A stretch of 64,000 bases of DNA from ZC4RG29 sp036563875 (GTDB lineage: Bacteria > Bacteroidota > Bacteroidia > Cytophagales > Cyclobacteriaceae), in the NCBI GenBank assembly GCA_036563875.1, contig DATCLO010000029.1, positions 6,131 through 70,130 on the forward strand. The letters are read 5' to 3'. Shown here piece after piece: positions 1-8,025 of the stretch (position 1 is its first letter; every line of letters starts with the position of its first letter). Below the pieces are notes generated by a model. That model saw only the letters and a program-made list of their open reading frames with translations. It did not search any database and was not told where the DNA came from. The translations under genes were made by a program, and so were the position numbers.

Positions 1-1
1 C

Positions 2-70
2 AGTTACAGCGTACCTGCGCACCCCGTGGGCTACATTTTGTGGCCGCATTTGCGTAGCCTGTTCGCGTAA
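2..70 (+). CDS. Possible C-terminal tail of an upstream gene (partial)
   Basis: An open frame runs in from the left edge and stops with TAA at 68-70, giving 22 residues that end HLRSLFA. It lies on the same strand as the Kdo8N cluster and about 110 bases ahead of its first gene, so it could be the last gene of a preceding part of the cluster. The stretch is too short to recognise a family, and chance openness cannot be excluded. Confidence 0.2.
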   Translation, partial: SYSVPAHPVGYILWPHLRSLFA

Positions 71-181
71 ATCCTCCGGTGTCAGCAGGTTATGCCACCT
101 GAACGACCATTTTGAGCGCCGAATAACTTGGGCAAAAATTGTCTTTATAGTACCTTTGAGCCCATTTTTAAAACTTGTGCT

Positions 182-1390
182 ATGCCGGGAACCGAACTAT
201 TTGGTGCCGAAGAAAGAAAAGAGGTCAACGATGTGCTGGAAACCGGGATACTCTTCCGGTACAACCATGAAGCTCAGCGCAAAAACATCTGGAAGGCACG
301 CGAATTCGAAGCAGAGGTAAGGAAGGTTACGGGAGCCAAGTATGCTCACGCAGTATCGAGCGGCTCTACCGCGGTGTCCTGTGCCTTAGCCGCCTCTGGC
401 ATCGGAGCGGGCGATGAAGTCATCGTGCCGCCTTTCACCTACATCGCCACCATCGAGGCTGTATTGTTCTGTGGCGCACTGCCGGTATTTGCTGAAATCG
501 ACGAAACGCTTTGTTTGAGTCCGGAAGGTATTCGCGCAGCCATCACGCCCCGCACAAAAGCGGTCTTGCTTGTACACATGTGTGGTGGCATGGCAAGCAT
601 GGATGAAATCATGGCCATCTGCCGTGAACACAACCTCACGCTCGTAGAAGATGCGGGTCAGGCATTTGGTGCAAGCTACAAGGGCACGTCTGTCGGACTC
701 TTCGGCAAGTGTGGTTCTTACTCATTCGACTTCTTCAAAATTGCTACCGCTGGTGAAGGCGGGGTGATGGTGACCAACGACGAAACTTGTTACAAACTGG
801 CAGATAGCTATGCCGACCACGGTCATGATCACATCGGCGACAACCGTGGCATGGAAAATCACCCCATCCTGGGGTTCAACTACCGCATCAGCGAATTGCA
901 CGCAGCAGTAGGACTCGCTCAGACCCGCAAGGTTCCTCACATCCGCGAAGTCAATCGCAAGCACAAGCAAATACTTCAGGAAGAATTATCAAGCGTTGAA
1001 GGTATTGGCTTTTCTCATTTGCCTGACCCTTCGGGCGACTCCGCAACATTCCTGAACCTGTTGTTGCCTGATCCCAAGGTAGCGGAACGCGTAGTAGAAG
1101 ACCTCCGCCATAACAACGTCGGTGGTTTCAACTACTGGTACACGAACATGTACCACTTCATCAACCAATGGAACCACCTCAAGGAACTTAAGTCGGCAGC
1201 TCCCCTGCCCATCCATCTCCTGAAAGCTCCACAAGACTACATGGCGTTGAAACTTCCCAAGTCGCAGGAGGTCGTTGGCCGGTTGATATCGTTCGGTATC
1301 CGAGTCACCTGGACAGAGCAAGAAATAAAAGCACTGGCGACTTCAATAAAGAAGAGCGTTCAGAAGGTGTTATCTACTATCCATGCATAA
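182..1390 (+). CDS. kdnA: Kdo8N aminotransferase KdnA (DegT/DnrJ/EryC1 family)
   Basis: PLP-dependent sugar aminotransferase of 402 residues. In the known Shewanella pathway KdnA transfers an amino group to the C8 aldehyde of oxidised Kdo, giving 8-amino-3,8-dideoxy-manno-octulosonate for LPS. Seen here: the DegT-type fold with VEDAGQ (Asp157) and the Schiff-base lysine in FDFFKIATAGEGG (Lys186). Stretches such as MPGTELFGAEE, AEIDETLCLSPEG and DHGHDHIG resemble Shewanella KdnA as I recall it. The frame extends back to a TTG at 128, but the ATG at 182 gives the family-typical N-terminus. It overlaps kdnB by 8 bases, which supports co-translation. The identification is strong because the KdnB partner and KdsA follow directly. 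Confidence 0.88.
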   Translation: MPGTELFGAEERKEVNDVLETGILFRYNHEAQRKNIWKAREFEAEVRKVTGAKYAHAVSSGSTAVSCALAASGIGAGDEVIVPPFTYIATIEAVLFCGALPVFAEIDETLCLSPEGIRAAITPRTKAVLLVHMCGGMASMDEIMAICREHNLTLVEDAGQAFGASYKGTSVGLFGKCGSYSFDFFKIATAGEGGVMVTNDETCYKLADSYADHGHDHIGDNRGMENHPILGFNYRISELHAAVGLAQTRKVPHIREVNRKHKQILQEELSSVEGIGFSHLPDPSGDSATFLNLLLPDPKVAERVVEDLRHNNVGGFNYWYTNMYHFINQWNHLKELKSAAPLPIHLLKAPQDYMALKLPKSQEVVGRLISFGIRVTWTEQEIKALATSIKKSVQKVLSTIHA

Positions 1391-2462
1391 GAACTTTAAG
1401 GGTATTGAAAAGACCGTATACGGCCGCGGCAGCTTTGATCAGCTCGGCACTATACTGGACGAAAAGCGCGGTGACAATGATAAGTTCATGTTGTTCATCG
1501 TCGACAACTATTTTAAAGACAAGCCGCTCAGCAAACGTATTCCACTCAAGCCGGAAGACGTCATCATGTATATCGACGTTGATCCTCACGAACCAACTAC
1601 AGATCAGGTCGACTCGATTCGCGATCAGGTACTCGGTTCCAAAGGTCTTCCGGCAGGTGTAATCGGTATCGGAGGGGGCAGCATAATGGACATTGCAAAG
1701 GCGGTATCCCTGATGTTCACCAACGAAGGATCATCAACCCTGTATCAGGGTCTTAATCTCATCAAGAAGCCGGGCATCTATCACGTAGGTGTTCCGACCA
1801 TCTCCGGAACAGGAGCCGAAGTGTCTATGACAGCCGTCCTCACCGGACCCGAAAAAAAGCTGGGACTCAAGTGTGAATGGACCGTATTCAACCAAGTCGT
1901 GCTTGATCCGGAGTTGATCGCAACGGTTCCGCGGAACTGGTGGTTTTACACGGGCATGGACACATACATCCACTGCATCGAATCAGAGAATGGCATACTC
2001 AATAACGCGTACAGTCACGCTTACGCAGAGCAGGCGCTGAAACTGTGCCGCGATATCTTTCTTGGTCCTGCCAGCGGGCAGACACCCGAGAACGATGACA
2101 AACTGATGGTCGCTTCGCTCATGGGAGGTCTCAGTCTTACCTATTCGGAAGTTGGCGTCTGCCACGCGCTTTCGTATGGACTCTCAAAGATTCTGGGTAT
2201 GCGGCACTGTTTTGCGAACTGCGTCGCGTTCAATCACCTTGAGGACTTTTACCCTGAAGGTGTTCAGGAGTTCCGCACCATGGTCAGGAAACATAACGTC
2301 GATCTCCCACAAGGACTGTCGAAAAACTGGAGCGACGAGCAGATCACAGCAATGGCAAAAGTATCCTACAACCTGCCTCACATGTGGAATCATGCTGTGG
2401 GTCCTGACTGGAAAGACAAGGTGACCGTGGAAAGCATTGAGGAGTTGTTCAGAAGGTTGTAA
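1383..2462 (+). CDS. kdnB: Kdo 8-dehydrogenase KdnB (iron-containing alcohol dehydrogenase family)
   Basis: Protein of 359 residues in the Fe-dependent group III alcohol dehydrogenase superfamily. In the described pathway KdnB oxidises the C8 hydroxyl of Kdo to an aldehyde that KdnA then transaminates. Seen: the nucleotide-binding GGGS loop (97-100), SGTGAE (141-146), and metal ligands fitting Asp193 and His197 (GMDTYIH), His261 and His275. The N-terminus with YGRGSFDQL matches this subfamily. It overlaps kdnA by 8 bases and is followed after 27 bases by kdsA. Other Fe-ADH functions are possible from the fold alone; the pairing with kdnA decides the call. Confidence 0.87.
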   Translation: MHKNFKGIEKTVYGRGSFDQLGTILDEKRGDNDKFMLFIVDNYFKDKPLSKRIPLKPEDVIMYIDVDPHEPTTDQVDSIRDQVLGSKGLPAGVIGIGGGSIMDIAKAVSLMFTNEGSSTLYQGLNLIKKPGIYHVGVPTISGTGAEVSMTAVLTGPEKKLGLKCEWTVFNQVVLDPELIATVPRNWWFYTGMDTYIHCIESENGILNNAYSHAYAEQALKLCRDIFLGPASGQTPENDDKLMVASLMGGLSLTYSEVGVCHALSYGLSKILGMRHCFANCVAFNHLEDFYPEGVQEFRTMVRKHNVDLPQGLSKNWSDEQITAMAKVSYNLPHMWNHAVGPDWKDKVTVESIEELFRRL

Positions 2463-2489
2463 CTTCGACTATTCAAACGGGAAGATAAC

Positions 2490-3341
2490 ATGTCGATAAA
2501 GAAGGTAAAGGTAGGCACGATCGAGTGCGGGTCTGATGAGTTGTTTGTAATCTCCGGACCTTGCGTAATCGAAGAGGAGTCTGTCATGATGAAAACCGCG
2601 GAGAAACTGAAGGAAGTTTCAGAGCGGTTAAAGGTTAAGATCATTTATAAGTCTTCCTTTCAAAAAGACAACAGAAGCAGCCTTAAGTACTACACGGGTC
2701 CGGGACTCGATAAAGGTGTAAAGCTCCTCGCACGCATACGTGAGGAATTTGGATTCCCTGTGCTCACGGATATTCATTATCCTGATCAGGCACGCGCCGC
2801 TGCCGACGCTATTGATGTACTGCAGATTCCGGCGTACTTGTGCATGCAAACTGATCTCATGGTCGCTGCTGCAAAGACGGGACGGGTAATCAACATCAAG
2901 CACGGTCAGTTTCTCGCACCTGAAAACATGAAGCATCCCGTGACGAAGTGTGTGGAAGCTGGCAACGACCAGATCATACTAACAGAACGGGGCTACACAT
3001 TTGGCTACAATGACCTCATTGTCGATCCGCGAAGCTTTTACCATATGGGTAAGCTTGGCTATCCGGTAGTGTTCGACATAACCCACTCCATACGCAAGTA
3101 CGGCATCCCGAGTGCCGATGCGAAGGGCGGAGCAAGAGAGTTTCTCCCTGTGTTGTCGCGCGCGGGTGTGGCTGCCGGTGTGGATGGTGTCTTCATTGAA
3201 ACACACCCTGAGCCAGACAAGGCATTGTGCGATGCGGCCAGCCAGTTGTGTGTATACGATCTGGAAGAGTTCCTCAAACCACTGCTGGAACTCCATGCAA
3301 TCGAAGTTAAGTACAGGAACCGGGAGGTTATTCCGGCCTGA
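2490..3341 (+). CDS. kdsA: 3-deoxy-8-phosphooctulonate synthase KdsA, metal-dependent class
   Basis: Condenses D-arabinose 5-phosphate with phosphoenolpyruvate to Kdo 8-phosphate in the cytoplasm. Length 283 residues, normal for the family. Motifs seen are ISGPC (Cys25), YKSSFQKDNR, GQFLAPENM, TERGYTFGYNDLIVD and FDITHS. The Cys in GPC, the His of DITHS, the Glu of FIETHP and the downstream Asp (PDKALCDA) match the four metal ligands of the metal-dependent class; E. coli KdsA has Asn at the Cys position. It lies between kdnB and the transaldolase-CBS gene, so Kdo-8-P synthesis and Kdo 8-amination are encoded together. Confidence 0.95.
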   Translation: MSIKKVKVGTIECGSDELFVISGPCVIEEESVMMKTAEKLKEVSERLKVKIIYKSSFQKDNRSSLKYYTGPGLDKGVKLLARIREEFGFPVLTDIHYPDQARAAADAIDVLQIPAYLCMQTDLMVAAAKTGRVINIKHGQFLAPENMKHPVTKCVEAGNDQIILTERGYTFGYNDLIVDPRSFYHMGKLGYPVVFDITHSIRKYGIPSADAKGGAREFLPVLSRAGVAAGVDGVFIETHPEPDKALCDAASQLCVYDLEEFLKPLLELHAIEVKYRNREVIPA

Positions 3342-3374
3342 AAATCATAAAATACCCTAAATCTAAACTTGCGA

Positions 3375-4397
3375 ATGGAATTATACCTTGATTCTGCCGA
3401 TATCAATGAAATCGAAGAGGCCTTCAAACTAGGCTTTCTGACCGGCCTCACTACTACTCCAACCTTCATGCATCGGGGCGGCGTTACAGACGTCGACGGA
3501 CTGATCGTGAAACTTTCCAAGATGGTGCCCGTTCTGCAGATCGAAGCGCTTGGCGACACTGCGGAAGAAGTGCTCAACGAAGCGCGACGCCAACTTGATC
3601 TCGGACTGGATCCAAAGAAGACGGTATTCAAGATACCTGTGTCGCTTGAAGGCGTGCGTGCCTGCTACATGCTCCGGAAAGAGGGATTGCTCGTCAACGT
3701 TCACCTCATCTATACACTGCAACAGGCATACATGGCTATGCAGGCTGGCGCCACCTACGTATGTCCTCTTGTAGGCCGTCTGCAAGATCAGGGACACGAT
3801 GCATTGTCCCTCGTCGAACAGTGTGTCTTTGCTGTTGATCATTATGGCTATGACACGAAAGTGATGTTTTCATCCGTTCGCAATGCTGAGCACGTGCGGA
3901 ACGCGTTGAATATTGGTGTTCATACGATAACCGTTCCCTGGAAGATCATGAAACAACTTACCGAGAACAACTTCACGACGCTCGGCACGGAACAGTTCAT
4001 CGAACACACCAGGCTGATGACGGTGAAGGTGAAAGATGCCATCAGCGACATCAATCCCACAGTTCTGGCCGACACACCGTTGATGGACGCAATCGTAAAA
4101 ATGACCGAGTATGGCTTCGGCGCCGTCACCGTTGTCAACAAAGACGGTAGTCTCGTCGGCGTGTTTACGGATGGCGACCTTCGCAGAAAGATCCAGTCTG
4201 AAGGCCGGGACGTACTCAAGAAGAAGATGAGCGACTTTACGTACGGAACACCAATCTCCGTAGACGCCAACGCATTGCTTAACGACGCTTCTGCGTTGTT
4301 CAAGAAGACGAGCGTTGACACCATTCTCGTCACAGACAACGGCATGCCGATAGGTATGCTTGATATCCAGGATCTCAAAGCTGACACGAGTCGCTAG
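3375..4397 (+). CDS. Transaldolase/fructose-6-phosphate aldolase-fold protein fused to KdsD-type CBS pair
   Basis: Protein of 340 residues with two parts. Residues 1-220 are a class I aldolase barrel like FSA/TalB: LYLD with Asp6, TTTPT (26-30) in place of TTNPS, and Lys86 in VFKIPVS at the FSA Schiff-base lysine. Glu57 and Leu132 (CPLVGR) sit where FSA has Gln59 and Tyr131, so the pocket is more transaldolase-like. Residues 228-336 form a CBS pair with GVFTDGDLRR, the signature seen in the CBS tail of arabinose-5-phosphate isomerase KdsD. Position between kdsA and a kdsC-like gene points to Kdo metabolism, perhaps supplying arabinose 5-phosphate; that role is inference. Start chosen at ATG 3375 (a TTG lies 6 bases upstream). 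Confidence 0.8.
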   Translation: MELYLDSADINEIEEAFKLGFLTGLTTTPTFMHRGGVTDVDGLIVKLSKMVPVLQIEALGDTAEEVLNEARRQLDLGLDPKKTVFKIPVSLEGVRACYMLRKEGLLVNVHLIYTLQQAYMAMQAGATYVCPLVGRLQDQGHDALSLVEQCVFAVDHYGYDTKVMFSSVRNAEHVRNALNIGVHTITVPWKIMKQLTENNFTTLGTEQFIEHTRLMTVKVKDAISDINPTVLADTPLMDAIVKMTEYGFGAVTVVNKDGSLVGVFTDGDLRRKIQSEGRDVLKKKMSDFTYGTPISVDANALLNDASALFKKTSVDTILVTDNGMPIGMLDIQDLKADTSR

Positions 4398-5105
4398 ATG
4401 ACGGACGTCAGCCGGATCTTTTCCGAACTCGGCGGAGTATTTTGTATTCCTGCAGAGCAATTTAACGCGAAGGTCTCTGCGATAAGGGCCTTCATTTTCG
4501 ATTGGGACGGCGTCTTCAACGACGGAACCAAAAATCAGAACGGAAGCAGCTCGTTCGGGGAAGTCGACGCCATGGGGTCAAATCTGCTCCGGTACTCATG
4601 GTGGTCGCGGCACGGTGTCATGCCGATCGTAGCGATCATGTCCGGCGCGCGAAACGCAATGTCGTTTCAGTTCGGGATGCGGGAGCACACCCACAACATA
4701 TACTTCAATGTGAAGAACAAGTTGCTCGCTTTCGAGCACTTCGTTGCAAGTCATGGACTTGCCCCGGAATCAGTTGCATTTTTCTTTGATGATGTATTGG
4801 ACCTCGGCATGGCGGAGAAATGCGGTTTGCGCATCATGATCAATCGCAAGTCAAGTCCGCTTTTTACCCAATTCGTGATCGAGCGAGAGCTTGCTGATTA
4901 CGTTACAGCAAATTCCGGCGCTAACTCAGGTCTACGTGAAGCCTGTGAATTGATGATGGGGACCAACGGGAATTATAACGAAGTTGTTGAATCGCGCGCG
5001 TGGTTCTCAGAAAATTACGCAACCTACCTTCGGGAAAGAGATCAAATCCCCGTATCCTTCTTCACCTGGGACGGCCTGAACATTGTCCCCTCACCGGCAC
5101 CGTAG
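4398..5105 (+). CDS. KdsC-like HAD phosphatase (Kdo-8-phosphate phosphatase candidate)
   Basis: Protein of 235 residues starting on the base after the stop of the preceding gene. Seen: HAD motif I FDWDGVFNDG (about residues 34-43), motif II IMSGA, a Lys in NKLLAF, and motif III DDVLDLGMAEKCGL, in the C0/KdsC arrangement without a cap. KdsC removes phosphate from Kdo 8-phosphate to give free Kdo, which is the KdnB substrate. It is longer than E. coli KdsC (188 residues), with about 30 extra N-terminal and 50 extra C-terminal residues, so it may be a specialised branch. A nonulosonate-phosphate phosphatase is a less likely alternative given the neighbours. Confidence 0.75.
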   Translation: MTDVSRIFSELGGVFCIPAEQFNAKVSAIRAFIFDWDGVFNDGTKNQNGSSSFGEVDAMGSNLLRYSWWSRHGVMPIVAIMSGARNAMSFQFGMREHTHNIYFNVKNKLLAFEHFVASHGLAPESVAFFFDDVLDLGMAEKCGLRIMINRKSSPLFTQFVIERELADYVTANSGANSGLREACELMMGTNGNYNEVVESRAWFSENYATYLRERDQIPVSFFTWDGLNIVPSPAP

Positions 5106-5168
5106 GGACATTTTGCGCTAAGCTCACATTTCGGTAAATTGAACTGTGGCCGCAAAAATTCTTGTCCT

Positions 5169-6032
5169 ATGGATGACACCCAACCCTTGAAAAGCCTCGA
5201 AGAATGGGAAGATGACCTTCTTCGCCGCTACCCCGATCCCGAGACTATTGCAGTTGGAAAATCGGAAGAGGAGTTCCGTAACTATGACAACCCCGCGAGG
5301 GACACCGTGCGCGAATTCTATCGTCTCAATCACACGCACCAGACGTATGAGTTTGTCCTTCAAAAAGAAGCGCAATATCTAACCTTCGACAAAAAAGAAA
5401 TGCCCGTTTGGGACGCGTTTGATTTCCTCAACCAGTTGGTTGACGATTCTGATCCTGACACCGACCTTGACCAGTTCCAGCATCTCCTGCAGACGTCGGA
5501 GGCTATTCGCGCTGATGGTCATCCCGACTGGATGGTGTTAACGGGGCTGCTCCACGATATGGGAAAAGTGTTGTGCCTTTTCGGCGAACCGCAATGGGCA
5601 GTTGTCGGTGATACGTTTCCCGTGGGTTGCGCGCACTCCGACCGGATTGTGTATCCTGAATTCTTTGCAGACAATCCGGACAGCAAAGATGACCGATACA
5701 ACACGAAGTACGGTGTGTATGAACCGAACTGCGGTCTTCGCAATGTGCATATGTCGTGGGGGCACGATGAATATGTCTACCACATGGTGAAGGACTATCT
5801 CCCCGAGCCAGCTCTTTACATGTTGCGCTATCACTCATTCTACGCTCAGCACCGCGAACATGCGTATGATCATCTGATGGATGACCACGACAGAGAAATG
5901 TTCAAGTGGGTGAAGCTTTTCAATCCTTACGATCTGTACTCAAAAAATCCAAATCCTCCCGACTGGCCAAAGCTTCGTCCGTATTATGAAGATTTGGTGG
6001 CAAAGTATCTTCCTGCAACGTTGAAATTCTAA
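5169..6032 (+). CDS. Inositol oxygenase (MIOX)
   Basis: Di-iron dioxygenase cleaving myo-inositol to D-glucuronate with O2. Length 287 residues, like animal MIOX (about 285). The iron ligands line up: His105 (QHLLQTSE), His129-Asp130 (GLLHDMGKVL), His199 (WGHDEYVYH), His222 (RYHSFY) and Asp255 (NPYDLYSKN). Start set at ATG 5169 rather than the in-frame TTG at 5139, because the longer N-terminus has no family counterpart. It stands 63 bases after the Kdo8N cluster on the same strand; whether it is co-transcribed is unclear. MIOX is scattered in Bacteroidota. Product glucuronate could feed catabolism or an acidic surface sugar. Confidence 0.93.
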   Translation: MDDTQPLKSLEEWEDDLLRRYPDPETIAVGKSEEEFRNYDNPARDTVREFYRLNHTHQTYEFVLQKEAQYLTFDKKEMPVWDAFDFLNQLVDDSDPDTDLDQFQHLLQTSEAIRADGHPDWMVLTGLLHDMGKVLCLFGEPQWAVVGDTFPVGCAHSDRIVYPEFFADNPDSKDDRYNTKYGVYEPNCGLRNVHMSWGHDEYVYHMVKDYLPEPALYMLRYHSFYAQHREHAYDHLMDDHDREMFKWVKLFNPYDLYSKNPNPPDWPKLRPYYEDLVAKYLPATLKF

Positions 6033-6057
6033 TTGGTACTTCTGACCCATAAACAAT

Positions 6058-6083
6058 GTGGGGTCTCACACCGGAGACCCCAC
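6058..6083. terminator. Hairpin between convergent genes
   Basis: A perfect 10-bp stem (GTGGGGTCTC / GAGACCCCAC) with loop ACACCG lies between the inositol oxygenase gene and the oppositely oriented lipoprotein gene. There is no clear T tract on either side, so termination in either direction is likely but not certain. Confidence 0.5.
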
Positions 6084-6122
6084 CAAGCCAACTATTACAA
6101 ATTGGATTGCGTTGGGCATGGC

Positions 6123-7826
6123 TTAGAAAAATCCATCGCGATTATGAGAGGCTAACCATTTCCGAAGCGGTTCCCACATCGCCTGGCGGGCGTTGTCCGC
6201 AAGTACGATATCACCGTGACCGAAGTCCAGAATCCGCTTGTCGGGTGGCTGCAACGACACCGTATAGTTTGTTATATCAGTGCTACCTGTCAGGGAAGCG
6301 GAATAATGTCCGTATGTGCCAAATCCTCCCTGTGCGCCCAGGTACAGAATCGGTACCCGAATCTCGCTGATATAGTCGTCGAACGTGACGTCTTCTTCAT
6401 CACATACACAAGCACGCATTTCATAGGTCGTTCGCAGAGGTTGATGTGGAGGCACAGAACTGATTGTTTTAATCCATCGAGCGGGTTGGGTGTACAGCAG
6501 TCCGCTGGGAATCGGAGAATTGGGATCCTCAAATTTTCCGCTTACAAAGTGCCATCCCGGTGTGCCGTTGGCGGATTGTGAGGCGCCTACAATTAGTGCC
6601 GCCTGATAGTTCGTGAGTCCGTTAAATGGCGGAAGCGGCGAAGCCCCTTTGGGGTCAGATGCTGCAAGGTTACCAACGGTTGCCAGCAGGACGCCTTGTG
6701 ATGCCTGGTATGTCCCTGCATCGAGCTGCGCCTTAAAGTTGGCAGCAGCTTCACAAACAGATGCCCGCAACTCAGCTGTTTCGCCGCATGGCTCAAATTT
6801 CATAAGCTGATCCAGAGCAATGATTCCTTTGATGTCACGAAGTATGGGATGCTCCTGCGTCTCGCGGCCGGCGGCACCATAAACGACACCCACACCGTAG
6901 CTATATCCGAGGAGATTCAAACGCCCTACACCCTGTCCGGTGAGACCGCGGATAAGGCGTGCAATGGACAATCCAGCCAGCGCGTGATCAGCGTCGCGTT
7001 CAACACCCCAATCCTGCATGAATGAAAAGTCGGTCGTTTCCTGCGGCACAAGCGTCCATGCAAAGTCAAGACCCCACACATCGATATCCCTCGATGCGAG
7101 ATAGTAAGAGATGGAGGTCTTAGGGTCAGGTGAGTCCGTGCCTGCGTTGAGGAACACGGATTCAAAGTTCAACGACGCACCATGGAGCATGAATACGGCA
7201 CCACGTGTACGGACCGGACGATTGGGTCGGTCTTCACGAACAACGCGATGTAAGCGTACGATGTCATAAGGCCGGTCACTCAATCGCACCTCAAACACAT
7301 AATGCGCAATTTGAGACGTTACTTTTTTACGCGTCACCTTGCACTGCTTTTTCCCGCCTTTACGCGCGTTGGCGTCATTTCGGATCTCATTCTGGGTGGA
7401 GTTATCGTCTTGAATGTTAATGATTGCACTCTCGGTGGCAGCATCGCCCAGAGTGATTCCACCTTTTCCTGGTCCTCCAACGATCACATGGTCACCATCG
7501 GCACCCGTAAGTCCGACGAGCCTGATACCCGCCTTATTAATCGTAATGTTTTCATAGTACTCACCGGGTTCGACATAGATCACGGACCCTGGCTCGGCGG
7601 CATCTACGGCATCCTGGATCGAGCCGTCCTTAGGTACGATGATACCCGCGTCATAGAATAGTTCCTCCAGGGCAGCGACCCAATCGCCGTCGTTGCCAGG
7701 CGTTACATCAGGACTTGGTATGCCGGAGTCGGATACCGGGTCGTTACACCCGGCGGCAAACAGGAATAATCCAGCCGTCATCAGGCTGATTTTCCATACG
7801 GAAGAGAATAGACGTTTTGCTTTCAT
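6123..7826 (-). CDS. Lipoprotein with beta-helix-like segment and alpha/beta hydrolase domain
   Basis: Protein of 567 residues. Signal peptide with lipobox FAAGC (Cys27). Residues about 65-140 resemble the opening of right-handed beta-helix (pectate-lyase-like) proteins: SIQDAVDAAEPGSVIYVEPGEY. From about residue 175 onward there is an alpha/beta hydrolase core: oxyanion-type MLHG (213-216), nucleophile elbow GYSYGVG with Ser309, and a C-terminal FGHGD histidine. The usual acid residue after the sixth strand is not obvious (LGAQGGFG has no Asp). Probably an outer-membrane-anchored esterase or lipase; the substrate is unknown. A Lys/Arg/Asn-rich linker (150-170) separates the halves. Confidence 0.7.
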   Translation of the reverse strand: MKAKRLFSSVWKISLMTAGLFLFAAGCNDPVSDSGIPSPDVTPGNDGDWVAALEELFYDAGIIVPKDGSIQDAVDAAEPGSVIYVEPGEYYENITINKAGIRLVGLTGADGDHVIVGGPGKGGITLGDAATESAIINIQDDNSTQNEIRNDANARKGGKKQCKVTRKKVTSQIAHYVFEVRLSDRPYDIVRLHRVVREDRPNRPVRTRGAVFMLHGASLNFESVFLNAGTDSPDPKTSISYYLASRDIDVWGLDFAWTLVPQETTDFSFMQDWGVERDADHALAGLSIARLIRGLTGQGVGRLNLLGYSYGVGVVYGAAGRETQEHPILRDIKGIIALDQLMKFEPCGETAELRASVCEAAANFKAQLDAGTYQASQGVLLATVGNLAASDPKGASPLPPFNGLTNYQAALIVGASQSANGTPGWHFVSGKFEDPNSPIPSGLLYTQPARWIKTISSVPPHQPLRTTYEMRACVCDEEDVTFDDYISEIRVPILYLGAQGGFGTYGHYSASLTGSTDITNYTVSLQPPDKRILDFGHGDIVLADNARQAMWEPLRKWLASHNRDGFF

Positions 7827-8025
7827 GGTTAAAGTCTGTTGTCAGGCGTGCACACGCCCGTGGTTGAACTTGATTGACGATTTCAGTGGGCCTCACCGGG
7901 GCTTTACAGCGCCCGTGACAAAAGTGGGGAGTGGGGACTGCGGACGTAAATCCCCATGTTGCAATTGATTTAGAAAATGCGGTGCGGGTGTTGCAAACAA
8001 TTTAGACTATGTGCGAGCCCGTGCG

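Noticed and set aside
128..181. Longer start (TTG at 128) for KdnA
   Set aside because: The extra 18 residues are not in the KdnA family, while ATG 182 gives the typical MPGxELFG start.
4398..5105. Reading the KdsC-like gene as a nonulosonate (sialic acid type) phosphatase
   Set aside because: All four upstream genes are Kdo or Kdo8N related and no nonulosonate synthase is present.
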